Source: Zygnema cylindricum (taxonomy: Eukaryota > Streptophyta > Zygnematophyceae > Zygnematales > Zygnemataceae). Taken from it: a stretch of DNA of 64,000 nt. The stretch lies in assembly GCA_037447655.1 (NCBI GenBank), contig JBBHKE010000370.1:1-64000 (forward strand). Reading direction: 5' to 3'. The notes under the pieces were generated by a model. It did no database searches. It was not told where the DNA came from and was given only the letters and a program-made list of their open reading frames with translations. The position numbers and the translations under genes were made by a program. The stretch's first letter is position 1. Each line of letters starts with the position of its first letter. Below are positions 20,301 through 31,815 of this stretch, in pieces.

Positions 20301-22483
20301 TAGTGTTGTTCGTTTATTTTTTGTTTGAAAAATGTTTGTCTTTTAGCATTGTTTTCCTGTCTTTTAGTGCTGTACTCTTGACTTTAGCTGAATTAATTTG
20401 GAAGCTATTTTGGCAGTTTTTAAAAGTAGACTACTGGGAACTCACTTATAGGTCTATTTTAGATTGCAAAAAGAGAAAATGATGAGGTATTTGCAAAATT
20501 TGGTTATTCTTAGCAGATTTGTGTAGCCTCTGTTTGATCGCACAGGATTTCTTGGTTGTTCATTTGATTTCCACTATTAGTTTGAATGTAGTTGTTTGTG
20601 TTTCTGATATATGTATAATTGTACAATACACCGTGAATCGTAATTAGCGTAAAGAAATAATTAGTGTAAAAAAATAATTAGTGTTATTAATTCTAATTTG
20701 GGTTTTTTCGTTTTCTCAAAAAAAAAATTATTCTAATTTATCAATAACTCTAATTTGGGTTTCTTTCCGTAATAGCTATCCGCGCTGAATTTCTTTACAT
20801 TAAATTAGGTACTCGTACAAAATCTGACAAAACGTACATTTTCGCCTTATTATGACGTTTGCACTAGGCGGTTTGTGAAAACGCAGTTACATGATAACGC
20901 CCTGTATTAAATATTTTTTTGTACGTTTTTACTTAATAAAGTACAGTTTTGCACGGTCAGACACCGACTGTACGTCACACTATTGAAAACGGCACTATAT
21001 TAGAGTTGTTAACGCGAAATTCAAAAGTACCCTAAATAATGTAAAGAAAAATTTAGAGTTATATACTCTATTTAAGGTTTTAGGGTCAAAATTAGGGGTG
21101 ACGGAATTAGCGTTAATAAAAATAATTACGATTCACGGTGAAGTTTTAGTTAAAATGTTTGAAGTTTTGAGAAGTCTTAGTTTTCTTTCTTTTGGGTTAA
21201 GACGTCAGGTTTCAGTTTCAATCATCATCTATAAGCATCAATATTTTGAAATGTGATTTTTGTATCCTTTTGTTAAAACCGTCGACATTAAGATTGTTGT
21301 TTTTTTTCTTCCCCCTTTTCCCTCTCCCCTCCCATCTCTCCTCTGTGTTCGAAATGGAAGCAGAAATGGGATATCCCGCAGGTACTCCTCCCCCTCCACC
21401 TCAGGGATCCGCCCCCCCTCCTTATCCTCCTCCATCCTATCCTCCACCGGCCTATCCCGGTTATTCCCCTTATCCTCAACAGTATTACCCTCCTCCCCCT
21501 TATCCTAATTATTACGGTAAGCATTTCGACTTATATGTTAGCTTCTTCTTCTTTTTGTTTCTGTTTTTTGTTTTGGCGTTTTCTGTTGTGGTTTTGATCT
21601 TCGCAGTTTGAATCATTTCTAGTACTTGTTGTCTTGTTGTGGGATCCTGTTATAATTGTTGGGGTTTTCTTTTTTTTCTACTTGCTTTTTTTTTCTGTGA
21701 TGTGTGAAAAAATTTGGATGATTTTGTCCATTTTGCCAGCTTTGTCTTATTTGGGTTTCTCGTTGTCTACACTGAAGGTTTCCCAGTTTTACAGCCAATT
21801 CTCTGTTTAGAAAATGTTAAGCAAAAGTGTTGTCATGAAATAAATGACAAGCGATTGTGGTTTTGTCTAAGTTATGCAGTCGGGAAATTGAATTCCAATG
21901 TAGAAACTAAGAAGAGATCTGACAGGGTTTTAGTTTTTTTTTTCCTTTTTCCCTCGTCTTCGCTTTGATTTCAGTTCACACTGAAAATAGAGTACGGAGC
22001 AAAGTATAAACTAAGATTGAACAGGTAAAAGTGATGTATAGTTACACGTTAGGGGGTGTATTTATTAAAATGTATGCACATTTATGGTTCACAAAGTCCA
22101 GAACTTGGGATTTGAAACAATAGAAATGGGAAACTTTACAGAGGGAGAAAGTTTACGGCAACCTCGAGTTCATAAACTTAGGGAAACCCGGAGATAAATG
22201 ATATCTCAAAGAGTTTTTATTGATTGTATGTGTTACTTTTTTCCTTCATCTTTGTTTATTTTTTGCAGGAAGCTCTTATTATCCTTATCCTTATCCATAT
22301 GGATATTACTCGAGTCCTCCCACAACAGTTATTATTGACGATGGTTATGGATATGGTGGATACGGAGGAGGATATGGAGGCTATGGAGGATATGGAGGCT
22401 ATGGAGGAAGTGGGGCTGGTCTTGGGGCAGGACTCCTTGTCGGAGGTTTGGGGGGATTACTTCTCGGAGACATTTTGTTTTAG
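17308..22483 (+). CDS. SRC2-like C2-domain protein, 7 exons
   Basis: Exons 17308-17455, 17906-18008, 18442-18556, 18974-19136, 19981-20052, 21382-21516 and 22269-22483 join in phase to 316 residues; all introns are GT-AG. Residues 1-125 form a C2 fold (LLELTLRGAEC, DPFAVLHYG, FAYRLEPDVNDIVIKVYD, DTLGHLNVSL). A Ser-rich linker and an alanine run follow, then PPPYPPPSYPPPAYPGYSPY, then GGYGGYGG repeats, and a hydrophobic Gly-rich end (GLLVGGLGGLLLGDILF). This order matches plant SRC2 (soybean gene regulated by cold-2) proteins, which bind membranes through C2 and respond to cold and other stress. An in-frame TGA at 17,269 supports this start. The alanine run is split by intron 4. Intron 5 hosts a family C MITE. 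Confidence 0.88.
20627..21142 (+). mobile_element. MITE family C, copy C1, in intron 5 of the SRC2-like gene
   Basis: A 512-bp body from CACCGTGAATCGTAATTAGC to the complement of CACCGTGAATCGTAATT at 21,140. The left flank is TA; the right is AA. It shares internal blocks with families B and D (GCACGGTCAGACACCGAC, TACATGATAACG). It lies on the sense strand of an intron whose splice sites are intact. Confidence 0.8.
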
Positions 22484-24889
22484 TGAAATATATTTACAAC
22501 TTCAAACGTAAAAAAGTACACTTCGAACAAAGTTTTTGAGAGTTTAAATACTTGAACACGGCTCCTTTCTTTTGTAGTTGGCGGGTAACAAGTTTCTCGA
22601 GTTTGAGGAATTACTTCTCGCAAACATTTTATGTGTAAATCGAAAGATAGAGAAATCAAAAGCTGAAACGGGTAACGGAAAAGAAAAGATCCGTGTGAGA
22701 ATAAATGAACTTCTGAGCGTATAATTTTGCTGCAAGTTTTAAGGATCTGTTTTTGGCTACAAGGATGGCTGAGATTTAGCGATGACGAGATATCTTTACT
22801 TTGTAATAAGGTCCCGGTATTATGTATAGAACATGCTCTGTAGGAATTTTAGGTTTGGTTTCCTCGAGTTTTTTCTACATGTTTTTTAGATATGTTGTTT
22901 CAGCGTGAATGTCATCGGAGGTAAGAGGATGTTATCTTTTCACGCATATCTGCTAATTTGTTTTTCTGTCTATAGAAGGTATAATTTGTGATGGTTAATG
23001 TAGTGATAAAAAAAAACTTATTTTCTGGTATGTGACACCAAGAAATATTCTGTATTCCATATGTAATTTAGGCTAGCATTTTCGTTTCTTTTGTAAAACA
23101 GGCGATTATGTCAGTCCTTGTTTAAACAAGCTTTTTATTTTGAGCCTCTGGGCTTCATACGATATTACCATTTTTATATTATTTAACAATTGAGTGCACC
23201 TTGTGGGAAGTGGGATGTGCAAAAAAAAAGTATTTGATCTACAACTTTTTCTATGAATGAGGCAGATGTGTCTATGGGTTATATTGTGTGTCTTGCCTAC
23301 TTGTATGTGACATCATAGGCCAATCAGGAGTACCGTCAAAAATGTCATTTTCATGTGTTTGGTTTTGCAGTGGTTTTCTGTTTGTTTGATCTTGTGTGAC
23401 ATTCTCACTTTCATTGTGCTCAGATAGTTTACCGTCGCATGTTCAAATAATAGCTCACTGTTATCATTTGATGCATAACTTCCAAAGTCGTCCAATTGAA
23501 GGCCACACATTATATGGTGATACCGATGAGGCTTCTTGTAGACGAACATGTACACCCATTCACGTCTTTTCTAAAATTGAGCTTATCTGGTTACCACCTT
23601 ACAGAATCCATCCCTATCATTCTCTTGGAAAATCATTTCCTTCGTACCTGTGCTGCTCTTACCTAAAAAAACCGCCAATTATAAAGGTTTCTATCATTTT
23701 TTGGAATCTCGAGTGATAATTTGTGATGAAGCTGTGGTTTTCTTCCCCGTTGTCTTCTTGGATAAAGTGTACTATTGTCTGATAGTCGTTGCAGATAATG
23801 CTGCTGTATTATATATTGAAAAAGTGGATTATTTTTGTAATGAAGTGCATGATGTGTTGAATTGAAGTTGCATGCAATTTCGCTTAATTATGCGCTATTA
23901 CCCTTAATTAACTTTGTGATGCATGGAATTCTATGTGATCCAATTTCCAAGGTACCCTTTTAAGAAACAATATAGAAAAAAATCTTTAGAAAAAGCCTTG
24001 TCAACCTCACCAAATGTACACACATCCCCATAAATCTCAAGACACATAAATCTTTATCCCAAATTAGACTTGACGAACCTAAAACACCCAAGAAAGAGAA
24101 CATCCTAATAAAGAAAAAACCACATTGAAGCAGGAGGTATAATTGAGCAAATCCTAAATCGTATTTGAAAACGACTAAAACGATGAACTCTACTTTAGCG
24201 TGACATGAGTAACACATACACTAAAGATGAAACAAAATTCACCTTTATATATATGAATGTTATTTTTTCCTTTTTATCTACTCCGGCAATGACGGCAGTC
24301 ATAGGTTAAAGAACTGTACCAAAACACTCCAGCTCAGGTTCAAATATGCCAAAGTCAAAAAGCACTGTTAAAATATGGTCCAATTGAAATACTCCACTGT
24401 GTGATGTATGTCCTTTCTAAAAACCATAGTACTCCAAAATGTTAATTTCTTCACTGCAAGCACCTCTCCCTATATTGGAGAGAGAAAAACCAGGGGATAT
24501 CCCGGCAGGTGCGGTTATCTTCAATTGGCTAAAGCTTTACAATAAATATTCAAATATATTTAACAAATAACAATCAGGATAAACACAGAAAATGACAAGT
24601 CAATGCATTTCCAAAAGATAACGAAGAGTTGTAACTCTTTTATACAGCATTCACTGAAGTACCCAATTGACACGTGGTCAAGTTTTACTTCAAATAACAT
24701 GTCAACAGAGAGAAAATAAAATGGTAGTGAAGAGTTTCACAATAAAGAACCCTGCAAAAAACTCCTCAACACTCTCCTTCAATCTTGTACTTTTTACTGC
24801 TTCTGACCTGTACAGACTGAAATAACTGAGGTTTACATCAACAGTTGATGCATTTATAAACCTACAAAATCTTAAAATTCCTATTCGAA
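22484..24889. other. Intergenic region downstream of the SRC2-like gene
   Basis: A poly(A) signal AATAAA lies at 22,700-22,705, about 217 bp after the stop, and is the likely end of that transcript. The rest is AT-rich with no recognisable gene or element end. Open frames here are short and lack known motifs. Confidence 0.55.
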
Positions 24890-26902
24890 CTAAAGTACTC
24901 CCAGGTGAAGTCGTTCTATTTCATGTGGCTCCAAAATGCACCTTCCAGACAAAGTTCTGCCGAACTTCTTCCTTTGTAAACCCCCATGCTTTCCCGGCCC
25001 ATAAGCATGATACCCAAAGGAAAAAACTCTACCACTCCTACCAAGCAAAAGCGTATGACTGGCTACATCATAAAAACTGGATACTACCGACTCAAATTTT
25101 TCACCACTTGAAACGGTCACAGCGGAATCCATGTGATCATTGTCTATCTCCTCTTCTGCTTCAAAATCATCGCACATGTGCTCAATCTCATCGGCATTTT
25201 GAACATCTCGACAAGCTGATTGTGTGACTCCAAATTCTAAAGCCTCTCCAAGGTCAGTCACAACATAGCTTACATACCAGCCTGCAGCTATAGATACCAC
25301 ATTTTTACCAACGAACTGTTTAACAAGTTTAGGCCGACAACAAGCTATCTCCTTATTGTGACCTAAACAGCCTGCTGGCACAATTGCCGTACCCCATTCA
25401 GGGCCACTTTTTTTTGTAATATCAAAATATTTCGGATGGAACTTTTGTTCTTCAAAACCAACAACCTCGTCTGCTATCTCCATTGATTCATTTTCCTCGT
25501 TGCCTTTGCTGCCACTACTGCCTGCAATGTCAATGACTTGGGAATCATTTTCATTGAGAAGATTATGCTTCACTGTTCCACTTCCTACATCAAGCCATGA
25601 TCCATTCGCTAACTGCGGCTTTAACCGAGGCTCAAAATTTCCCCATGATAATAGGTTGCCTCCTAGTAATAAGGCAAGAGAATGATTCCTGCCAGCAGAG
25701 ACCGCAACAGGCCAAATATCTGCACCATAAAGGTTTGGAATCAACTCCGGAATCCCCTTGAATTTCGTTAAACCTAACCCAAGAGCTCCATCCGCAGAAA
25801 ATCCCCAAGAATAAACACCTCGATGACCAGAGCCTTTGTCAGTTTCAGCTATTGCTAACACATGTGAAAAGCCAATTGATACTGAAAACACCTTCTTCCC
25901 TGAAAAAGCTACGACTTCTCTAGGTTCATGTTCTTCCCTAGAGTCTCCATGTCCAAGCATCGACGGACGTCCTCCAAAAGTGTATATTTTCCCATATTCA
26001 TCGATAGCAGATGACATATAATTACCAGCAGAGATCGTAATTATTTTTGCATCTCCAAACCTTTCGATCTTTTGTGGACTTACAACAGTTGTCCAATAAT
26101 CTTGCAGGCCTAAACCAAGACTGCCACATACATTGTCACCTGCGGCAAAAACTTCTCCTTCTTGAGATAAAAACAATGAATGTTCAGATCCCGTGGCAAC
26201 TTGAGTAATTTTTATACCTCTTGGTAAGCTTGAAATTCTCACAGGAATATCGACAGACCTTGCCGAGCCCAAACCAATTCCAAACTTTCTACCAGAACCA
26301 AAGCCAAAAACATCTCCAGAAAGTGAAACACATACGCTGAAGCAGCTACCAGCCGCCAGGGAACCTGTTCTTCGAGATATGACATGTTCTAAAGCATCTA
26401 AATGAAATAACATACGAATCCATGAAAGTTTTTTTTCTTGCTCTCCACCTTCTTCTCTCTTCCTTCCTCCTTTCCTGTGCTCTTTCCAGCCTCTCCCGGC
26501 TTCTGGAGGCTGTATGTCTTCTAATTTACTTTTGTAATTGTAACTACCATCGTGTTCCAGATCTTCATGCTCTTGGAATTTCTGGCATTCTAACCCTAAA
26601 GATAAAACATCTTGTAGCAAGTTGCTTGGCACGTTACGACAACAGGCATGACGTCTGCAGATAATCTCAGCAGATGTTTGAGCTGGTTTTCTAAACACAC
26701 GTGCTGTACAGTATAGTCTGGCAAGGTCAGCTGCTTTCAGTGCAGAAGTAGGATGGGAGAGAATATGCAGCAGCAATTCCAACGGGAGAGAATCAAGAAC
26801 CATGGCTGATATCGATAACTTTTCGGCAGAAAGTTCACAATTGCTGATCAAAATTGCTTTGTTATTTGGTTGTTCCGCTACCAAAGAAACGACATTTGAC
26901 AC
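24890..26902 (-). CDS. F-box and RCC1-repeat protein, single exon
   Basis: A 670-residue intronless frame. Residues about 33-75 look like an F-box (VLDSLPLELLLHILSHPTSA, then LARLYCTARVFR). A charged linker (about 130-165) follows. From about 180 to the end come RCC1-type repeats, with markers such as VATGSEHSLFLSQEGEVFAAG, ISAGNYMSSAIDEYGKIYTFG, VSAGRNHSLALLLGGNLLSWG and SHTLLLGRSGRVFSFG. RCC1 blades make a seven-bladed propeller used for protein binding, and F-boxes recruit SKP1 of SCF ubiquitin ligases, so a substrate-recognition role is inferred. An acidic insertion (EAEEEIDNDHMD) interrupts the later blades. A second Met at residue 33, just before the F-box, could also be the start. All neighbours have introns, so the absence of introns is notable. 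Confidence 0.85.
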   Translation of the reverse strand: MSNVVSLVAEQPNNKAILISNCELSAEKLSISAMVLDSLPLELLLHILSHPTSALKAADLARLYCTARVFRKPAQTSAEIICRRHACCRNVPSNLLQDVLSLGLECQKFQEHEDLEHDGSYNYKSKLEDIQPPEAGRGWKEHRKGGRKREEGGEQEKKLSWIRMLFHLDALEHVISRRTGSLAAGSCFSVCVSLSGDVFGFGSGRKFGIGLGSARSVDIPVRISSLPRGIKITQVATGSEHSLFLSQEGEVFAAGDNVCGSLGLGLQDYWTTVVSPQKIERFGDAKIITISAGNYMSSAIDEYGKIYTFGGRPSMLGHGDSREEHEPREVVAFSGKKVFSVSIGFSHVLAIAETDKGSGHRGVYSWGFSADGALGLGLTKFKGIPELIPNLYGADIWPVAVSAGRNHSLALLLGGNLLSWGNFEPRLKPQLANGSWLDVGSGTVKHNLLNENDSQVIDIAGSSGSKGNEENESMEIADEVVGFEEQKFHPKYFDITKKSGPEWGTAIVPAGCLGHNKEIACCRPKLVKQFVGKNVVSIAAGWYVSYVVTDLGEALEFGVTQSACRDVQNADEIEHMCDDFEAEEEIDNDHMDSAVTVSSGEKFESVVSSFYDVASHTLLLGRSGRVFSFGYHAYGPGKHGGLQRKKFGRTLSGRCILEPHEIERLHLGVL

Positions 26903-27117
26903 CTCATGCGATCAGAAATAGTAAAAACACTCGTCTGCAACGCTTTGACGTAAATAAAGGAACAAACTGAACCGGCAACAAGAGCTTTGAATGTAGGCAA
27001 AAGATTTACGCCGTCTGTCTACGAGTTTGTCAACAGAATATAGACATCCATCATCTATACTTACTCCGCCACGTTCAAAACTTTAAGATGTCGTCTGGTT
27101 GGATTTTATCATTTTTT
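26903..27117. other. Upstream region of the F-box/RCC1 gene
   Basis: About 215 bp separate the minus-strand start from the first homology to the retroelement. I see no clear TATA box or other gene. It probably holds the promoter. Confidence 0.4.
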
Positions 27118-29276
27118 AAGCAGGTAGGCCTGGAGGAATCCGTCCACTCACTATTGGGAAGTATTGTAACTTTAGGTCCAATGAGCATTTCACGACCATT
27201 GTTCACCATATCAATTTGGTGTTGCTACGAAAAGGGGTTGTGAGGCAGTTGTCCATGGCTTGCAAGTTGTTTTGCATCTTCATCCAGATCAGGTGGTCTT
27301 TCAAGTGGATGTGCCAAACGCTTTTAACACACTTGATCGTAATATTTAAGACATGCACCTTCGCCTATAATTGTTCGGGCTATTTATTCTCGGCCTGGCT
27401 CGCTAATCTTTCCTCTTAGGGGTCCATCTTTCCTCTTGAGGTCCTTTGGGTGATGTTGCTACCTTATAGTATGCTATTGGCAATTGCCAAGGTGATATTT
27501 TAAGGGCACCTCTTTTTACTTTAGCCCACCTTCAAGCATTACAAACATCAGTTACAACCTCGCATGGTTTCTTATTCCCGTCAATCGCACATGACACGCA
27601 TATCGTGGATCCGTGCGACAAAGTTTTTTTTGCTTTCTCTCATTTTGCGGACCAACTTCATAGGATCAGGCTCTCCTTCTTGGTGCCCACGGGGTTTGTC
27701 GTCGAACAGTCCCCTCCCCATGGGTTTTCGTGTTGCATCTTGCGATAAGAGTGTAAAGGCTTTAGGCCACCCTACCGGAGCCCCTTCTTTCATGAACCAA
27801 GGAATTGGTGATGGGTTGTAAGAGGACCTTTCCCATATGGACGACCTTTCCAAGTTGTCGGACTCCTAGGTGGCTTTTGCAATCTTAATACGTTGTTTTA
27901 CTCAGCGTCCTCTCAGTCTTGCGCAAACTTTGCCACCGATGGCTTTTATTGTCTTCTCATAACGATTTTGACAACAATATTTTGGGTGTGCTTCACCACC
28001 TCTTTGGCCATGGGATTTTTTGTAGTCAGAAGGGGTCGTTCGCTTATCAACAAGCTAGCCTTACAATTTCGAATAGCGGATTATATTTGATTTTCGTTTC
28101 TAGCATTTCTTTAGCATCATCTTTGGGTACTTCGACTTTGGTGGCGCTTACCATCACTTGTCGATTCATTGTCAATTGTGTCCCTATTCTAACTCAAGTT
28201 TTCCTTAAGGTGGAGGAAGGTGGCTTACCATCTCCTCTTAGTTGGTGTTTTGCTACCTCCCGACGCTCTAACCCAATTCCACCATTTTAATGCCTCATTA
28301 AGAACGCAAACTTCTAACTACGTCAACGTATATCTGAGGAAGTAGCCACCATTGCTTTTGGAAACCTATAGAGGTGCTACCTTTTTCTCAATATCATACT
28401 TGTTTACGTTATTGTTTTGGTCCCGTGGCTTGTGCGTGGTTACATGCCACACTAACCTTTTCGAAACTCTGTTTGTCTTCTAACAAGACTGCATCTGTTT
28501 TACGCTTATGCTTAGGTTCTTCTTGTCCTTCGTTGTTAGGTGGCCCCGATTTTATGTGCAACCATCCTATTCATGTCGAAGGAATACATTCACCTTCTTG
28601 TTGAAATGGTAGGGGAACGAACTCTCGCGCATGATTTGGTGCAAGATGTCATTGTTGTTCTCGGTGTTGAGGCGGGCTATACTATCAAACTGGAGATTTC
28701 TCATAAATTACCGTTTCGGCCCCAGTCTAAGGGTTTCTCGAGGCCCTCTAGTTAAATTCGTTTTCTTCCATGATGGTGAGAGGACCCTTGGCACTTTTGT
28801 CCCCACGGATCGAACTGTCATCTCGGGCAGCTTTCCATATAGGTGTGGCAGCTCAAGGACGCAACAACTACCAAAGAAATACACTACGGTTGTCGGGTTA
28901 GTTTTTCTCGTTTGCGGTGGAAATCTTTAAATCTTTAGACAAGTCATTCGACGACTTTCTCTACTAGTGTGCGCGAAAAACTGAATCCATAGGGTTTGTG
29001 GAGTCCTCCACAGAGCAGTTTGGCTCTTTTTACCTTCAATGTGCATCAATTACCTTTCAACAAGCGTAAGTTGTTCCCCTCTTTCAACGAAACACCGGTG
29101 GCAGATGATTGGCTGTTTTTTTCAAATCTTTCACCAAGGCACTAGGTGCACATTCAGCTCTTCCAGGTTGTGGATATTTGCTTATTTGCGAGTATGTTGG
29201 TTGAGGTTTTTTCTTTTTGTATGCGGTCAATTTGATTTTTTTGTTTTGGGTGTTTTTTTTCTTTTTCCGTAGCCAA
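27118..29276 (+). pseudogene. Decayed non-LTR-like reverse transcriptase element, copy L1
   Basis: Reading across frameshifts gives RT landmarks in order: RPGGIRPLTIGK (27,130), GCEAVVHG (27,236) with QVDVPNAFNTLDR, GDIL-PLFTLAHLQALQ, then FLFPSIAHDTHIVDP near 27,575. The catalytic ADD thus reads AHD. Downstream frames include a Cys/His cluster (CNHPIHVEGIHSPSC) and RTLAHDLVQDV...GYTIKLEI, resembling the start of the nuclease-like C-terminal domain in related elements. The copy at 51,450-54,034 matches the same blocks. No intact frame remains. The Pro-rich motifs resemble RT genes widespread in streptophyte genomes, but the clade is not assigned. Confidence 0.7.
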
Positions 29277-29340
29277 CATTATTATGACTCTTATAGTCTT
29301 TAATCTTTTTTTCAATTTTACCTATTTTTTACAAATTTTC

Positions 29341-29616
29341 CATCACAGTTTTTGCATTAAAGGATTCCTCCTTTTTGGGCAAAAGCGATTTCAGTTTAAA
29401 AAAATTGACAGAACTGACCGCATATAGAAAAAGTTGAGCCTATGGATTTTTTCCCCATGGGTAAATCACCATTTACAGTGTCACAGTTTTTGCAATAAAT
29501 GATTCCTCCTTCTTCGGCAAAAGAGATTTCAGTTTAAAAAAACTGATAGAACCGACCGCATATAAAAAAAGTTGAGCCCGTGGATTTTCTCCCCATGGAT
29601 AAATCATCATTTACAG
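29341..29616. repeat. Tandem direct duplication, two 138-bp units
   Basis: Units 29,341-29,478 and 29,479-29,616 are near-identical, each running from TCACAGTTTTTGCA to ATTTACAG with GACCGCATATA and TTCCCCATGG-type blocks inside. A short polymorphic duplication is the simplest explanation. No coding content. Confidence 0.85.
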
Positions 29617-29832
29617 TTTCCCAGATGGAGCAATTAGGGCGATTTTCCGTTGCGAACAAGTGGAAATTTGTTTGAGTGTCATATATTTATAGTTTACAAA
29701 ATTGCATTAAAATTCTCTCTAACATATGAGACAAATGATTGGAGTTTACGCCCCGACAACGGATATATCGTCTTTGCTTGACTTTAATCCGCTAGGCTTG
29801 AGAATTTAAGTGCGATTACGTGTGAGCCATGA

Positions 29833-30806
29833 TGTAATTTTGTGGCCTCCATTGGCACACAGAATATGCAGCTTACTTCTAGCCCATAGGATAAAGTATA
29901 GCTTTTTATGTTTGATCAAGAATATGCACCACCCTGGCGCGCAAAAATCCTTACAAACCTCACGATTGTGAGGGCCCGACTCCCCAAAGTCAGACGCAAA
30001 AATAATCGATAAGTTTGCTCCCCTGAGCAGTTAGTCATAGTTGGGCAAGTTAGAGCTGAGCAAAGTCAACATATATATACAGGAGCACTCGGGGAGAGAG
30101 GGACCCAAAAAATAAGCTAAGTCCTAGACCCCTACTCCTAACTCCTATCTACTAGTTTATCTACCAATGAAAAGACTGTAGCGTACTATTGTATATCGTA
30201 AATGTACATTAGCCGCTATACGAAATGTACGACATTTGTACGACATCGACAAAAATATGGTACCTTCAATAATTGACGCCATGGATTTGTTTTTGCCTTT
30301 TCTGGTGTCTACTGAGGTAGTGTCACATATCAATATGTGGCTCTTTTGGCGTAAAACGCCAAAAAAACTATTCTTAGGCGTCGCCGCCCACGCGGGCCGT
30401 CTGATCATAATCTACATTTTGTTCATGTCCTTTCGTTTTGGCCAGTGTGTCAAATGTTTAGTCTGTTCTTTTTATACATGCGCCATTTTGGTGTATTCTG
30501 TTAATTGGTTTAATTTGCACGGAACATGTATATTACACTATAACACTTCATGTATGTATCGGCTTTTTTACAATAAATGGTTATAGACGATCGCTACTAT
30601 GGACTAGCAGGGTTTTGGATGGAACCCCAGACGGTCCACTTTTTTTTGCTAGAAGCGACTTTCCACCCCTCTCTTTCTCGCCTCAGTCTATCTCTTTAGC
30701 TGCTAAAGGAGAAGCTATGGTTTCCTCTAACTGACTTTCCGCCTTCACACTCTAAACTCTAGACATAATTACAAAAAGATAGAAACAAAGATTTCGTTTT
30801 TCAACA
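29833..30806 (-). repeat. Copia LTR, diverged copy
   Basis: About 974 bp with the family's start (TGTAATTTTGTGGCCTCCATTGG) and end (TTTTTCAACA), adjoining a purine tract (complement of CTCTCTTT) as at a 3' LTR of a minus-strand element. It differs from the 8,245 copy by many substitutions and indels, so it is older. Confidence 0.8.
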
Positions 30807-31530
30807 CTCTCTTTAAATTTTAGCCTAGTTTATGTTTTATACCACTTTCTTCTCTACAAAATATCAACTTTGGTGAAGGCACAGGTTTGGTCATCATATT
30901 TGCTACCATTTCACTATCTGGTCTATATTCCAAAGTTATTGTTTTATTCTCGACTTTCTCTCTTACAAAACTAAGTCTTATGTCCATATACTTTGCTTTG
31001 AAATGATGCTTTGGATTTGTTGCAATTGCAATTGTATCCTGGTTATCACAAAAGACCTTTTGTACACTAGTATTTATAAATCCGAGCTATTGGAGCAAGG
31101 ATTTCACCCACGTCAATTCTTTTACAGCAAAACAATAGGCCATATACTCAGCCTCCATAGTGGACTGAGCAACAACCTTTTGTTGCTTGCTGCTCCAACA
31201 GCAAGCTCCAGACCCAACTTGCAAAACATATCCAGACGTGCATCGCCTCGTTCGCGCATCCCCATAACTGGCATCCCTCCAAGTGGTGATGTCACTGTTT
31301 TCCCCACCCAAATGCAGCCATAGACCCCTTGTTCTTATCAGGTATCTCATGACTCTTTTGGCAACCTCCCAATCTTTTTACCTAGGATCATTTAGGCTTC
31401 TACTTAAGACTCCTAAGGTTGTCGCTATATCGGGCTTTGTACAATTTATAAAGTAAGTCAAACTTCTTACAATCTGCTTGTTTGTGATATTTTCATGAAT
31501 TCTCTCTCCTTGGCACTCATTTGATCATCA
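30807..31530 (-). pseudogene. Copia RNase H fragment
   Basis: The minus strand reads TKPVPSPKL-like sequence next to the LTR, then VFCDNQDTIAIATNPKHHFKAKYMDIRLS, STMEAEYMAYCFAVKELTWVKSLL, CWSSKQQKVVAQ and RYLIRTRGLWLHLGG, with stops between blocks. Homology stops at about 31,530 before any RT domain, so this element is cut at its 5' side. Confidence 0.8.
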
Positions 31531-31714
31531 ATGACTTAGGCCAAAGAGTTTCAGTTTACAATCCTTTTATTTGCTGAGGGTTTCAGTAAGCAGACTTTGA
31601 CACTCTGACATTATGCAATTTAGACTTAGAATATTTTTGGTAGCCCTCTCTCTTAGAGGCCACCTGTATAAATCCGTCGTTGTCTTTAAACTACAATAAC
31701 AAAATGCTTAGGGA

Positions 31715-31815
31715 AGCAGATCTGGAGATTCTTTTTGCGTTGGATCAGGGGAGTCTTGTTCTTATAAGAGGGAGTCTTGTTCTTATAAGGGTGAGGCTGG
31801 TCAGGGTCATTGCGT
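31715..31815 (+). repeat. LTR scrap in reverse orientation with an internal duplication
   Basis: TTCTTTTTGCGT...CAGGGGAGTCTTGT...GGTGAGGCTGGTCAGG matches the complement of the LTR at about 8,375-8,435. The GGGAGTCTTGTTCTTATAAG segment occurs twice in tandem. The 108-codon frame across it is therefore not a gene. Confidence 0.65.
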
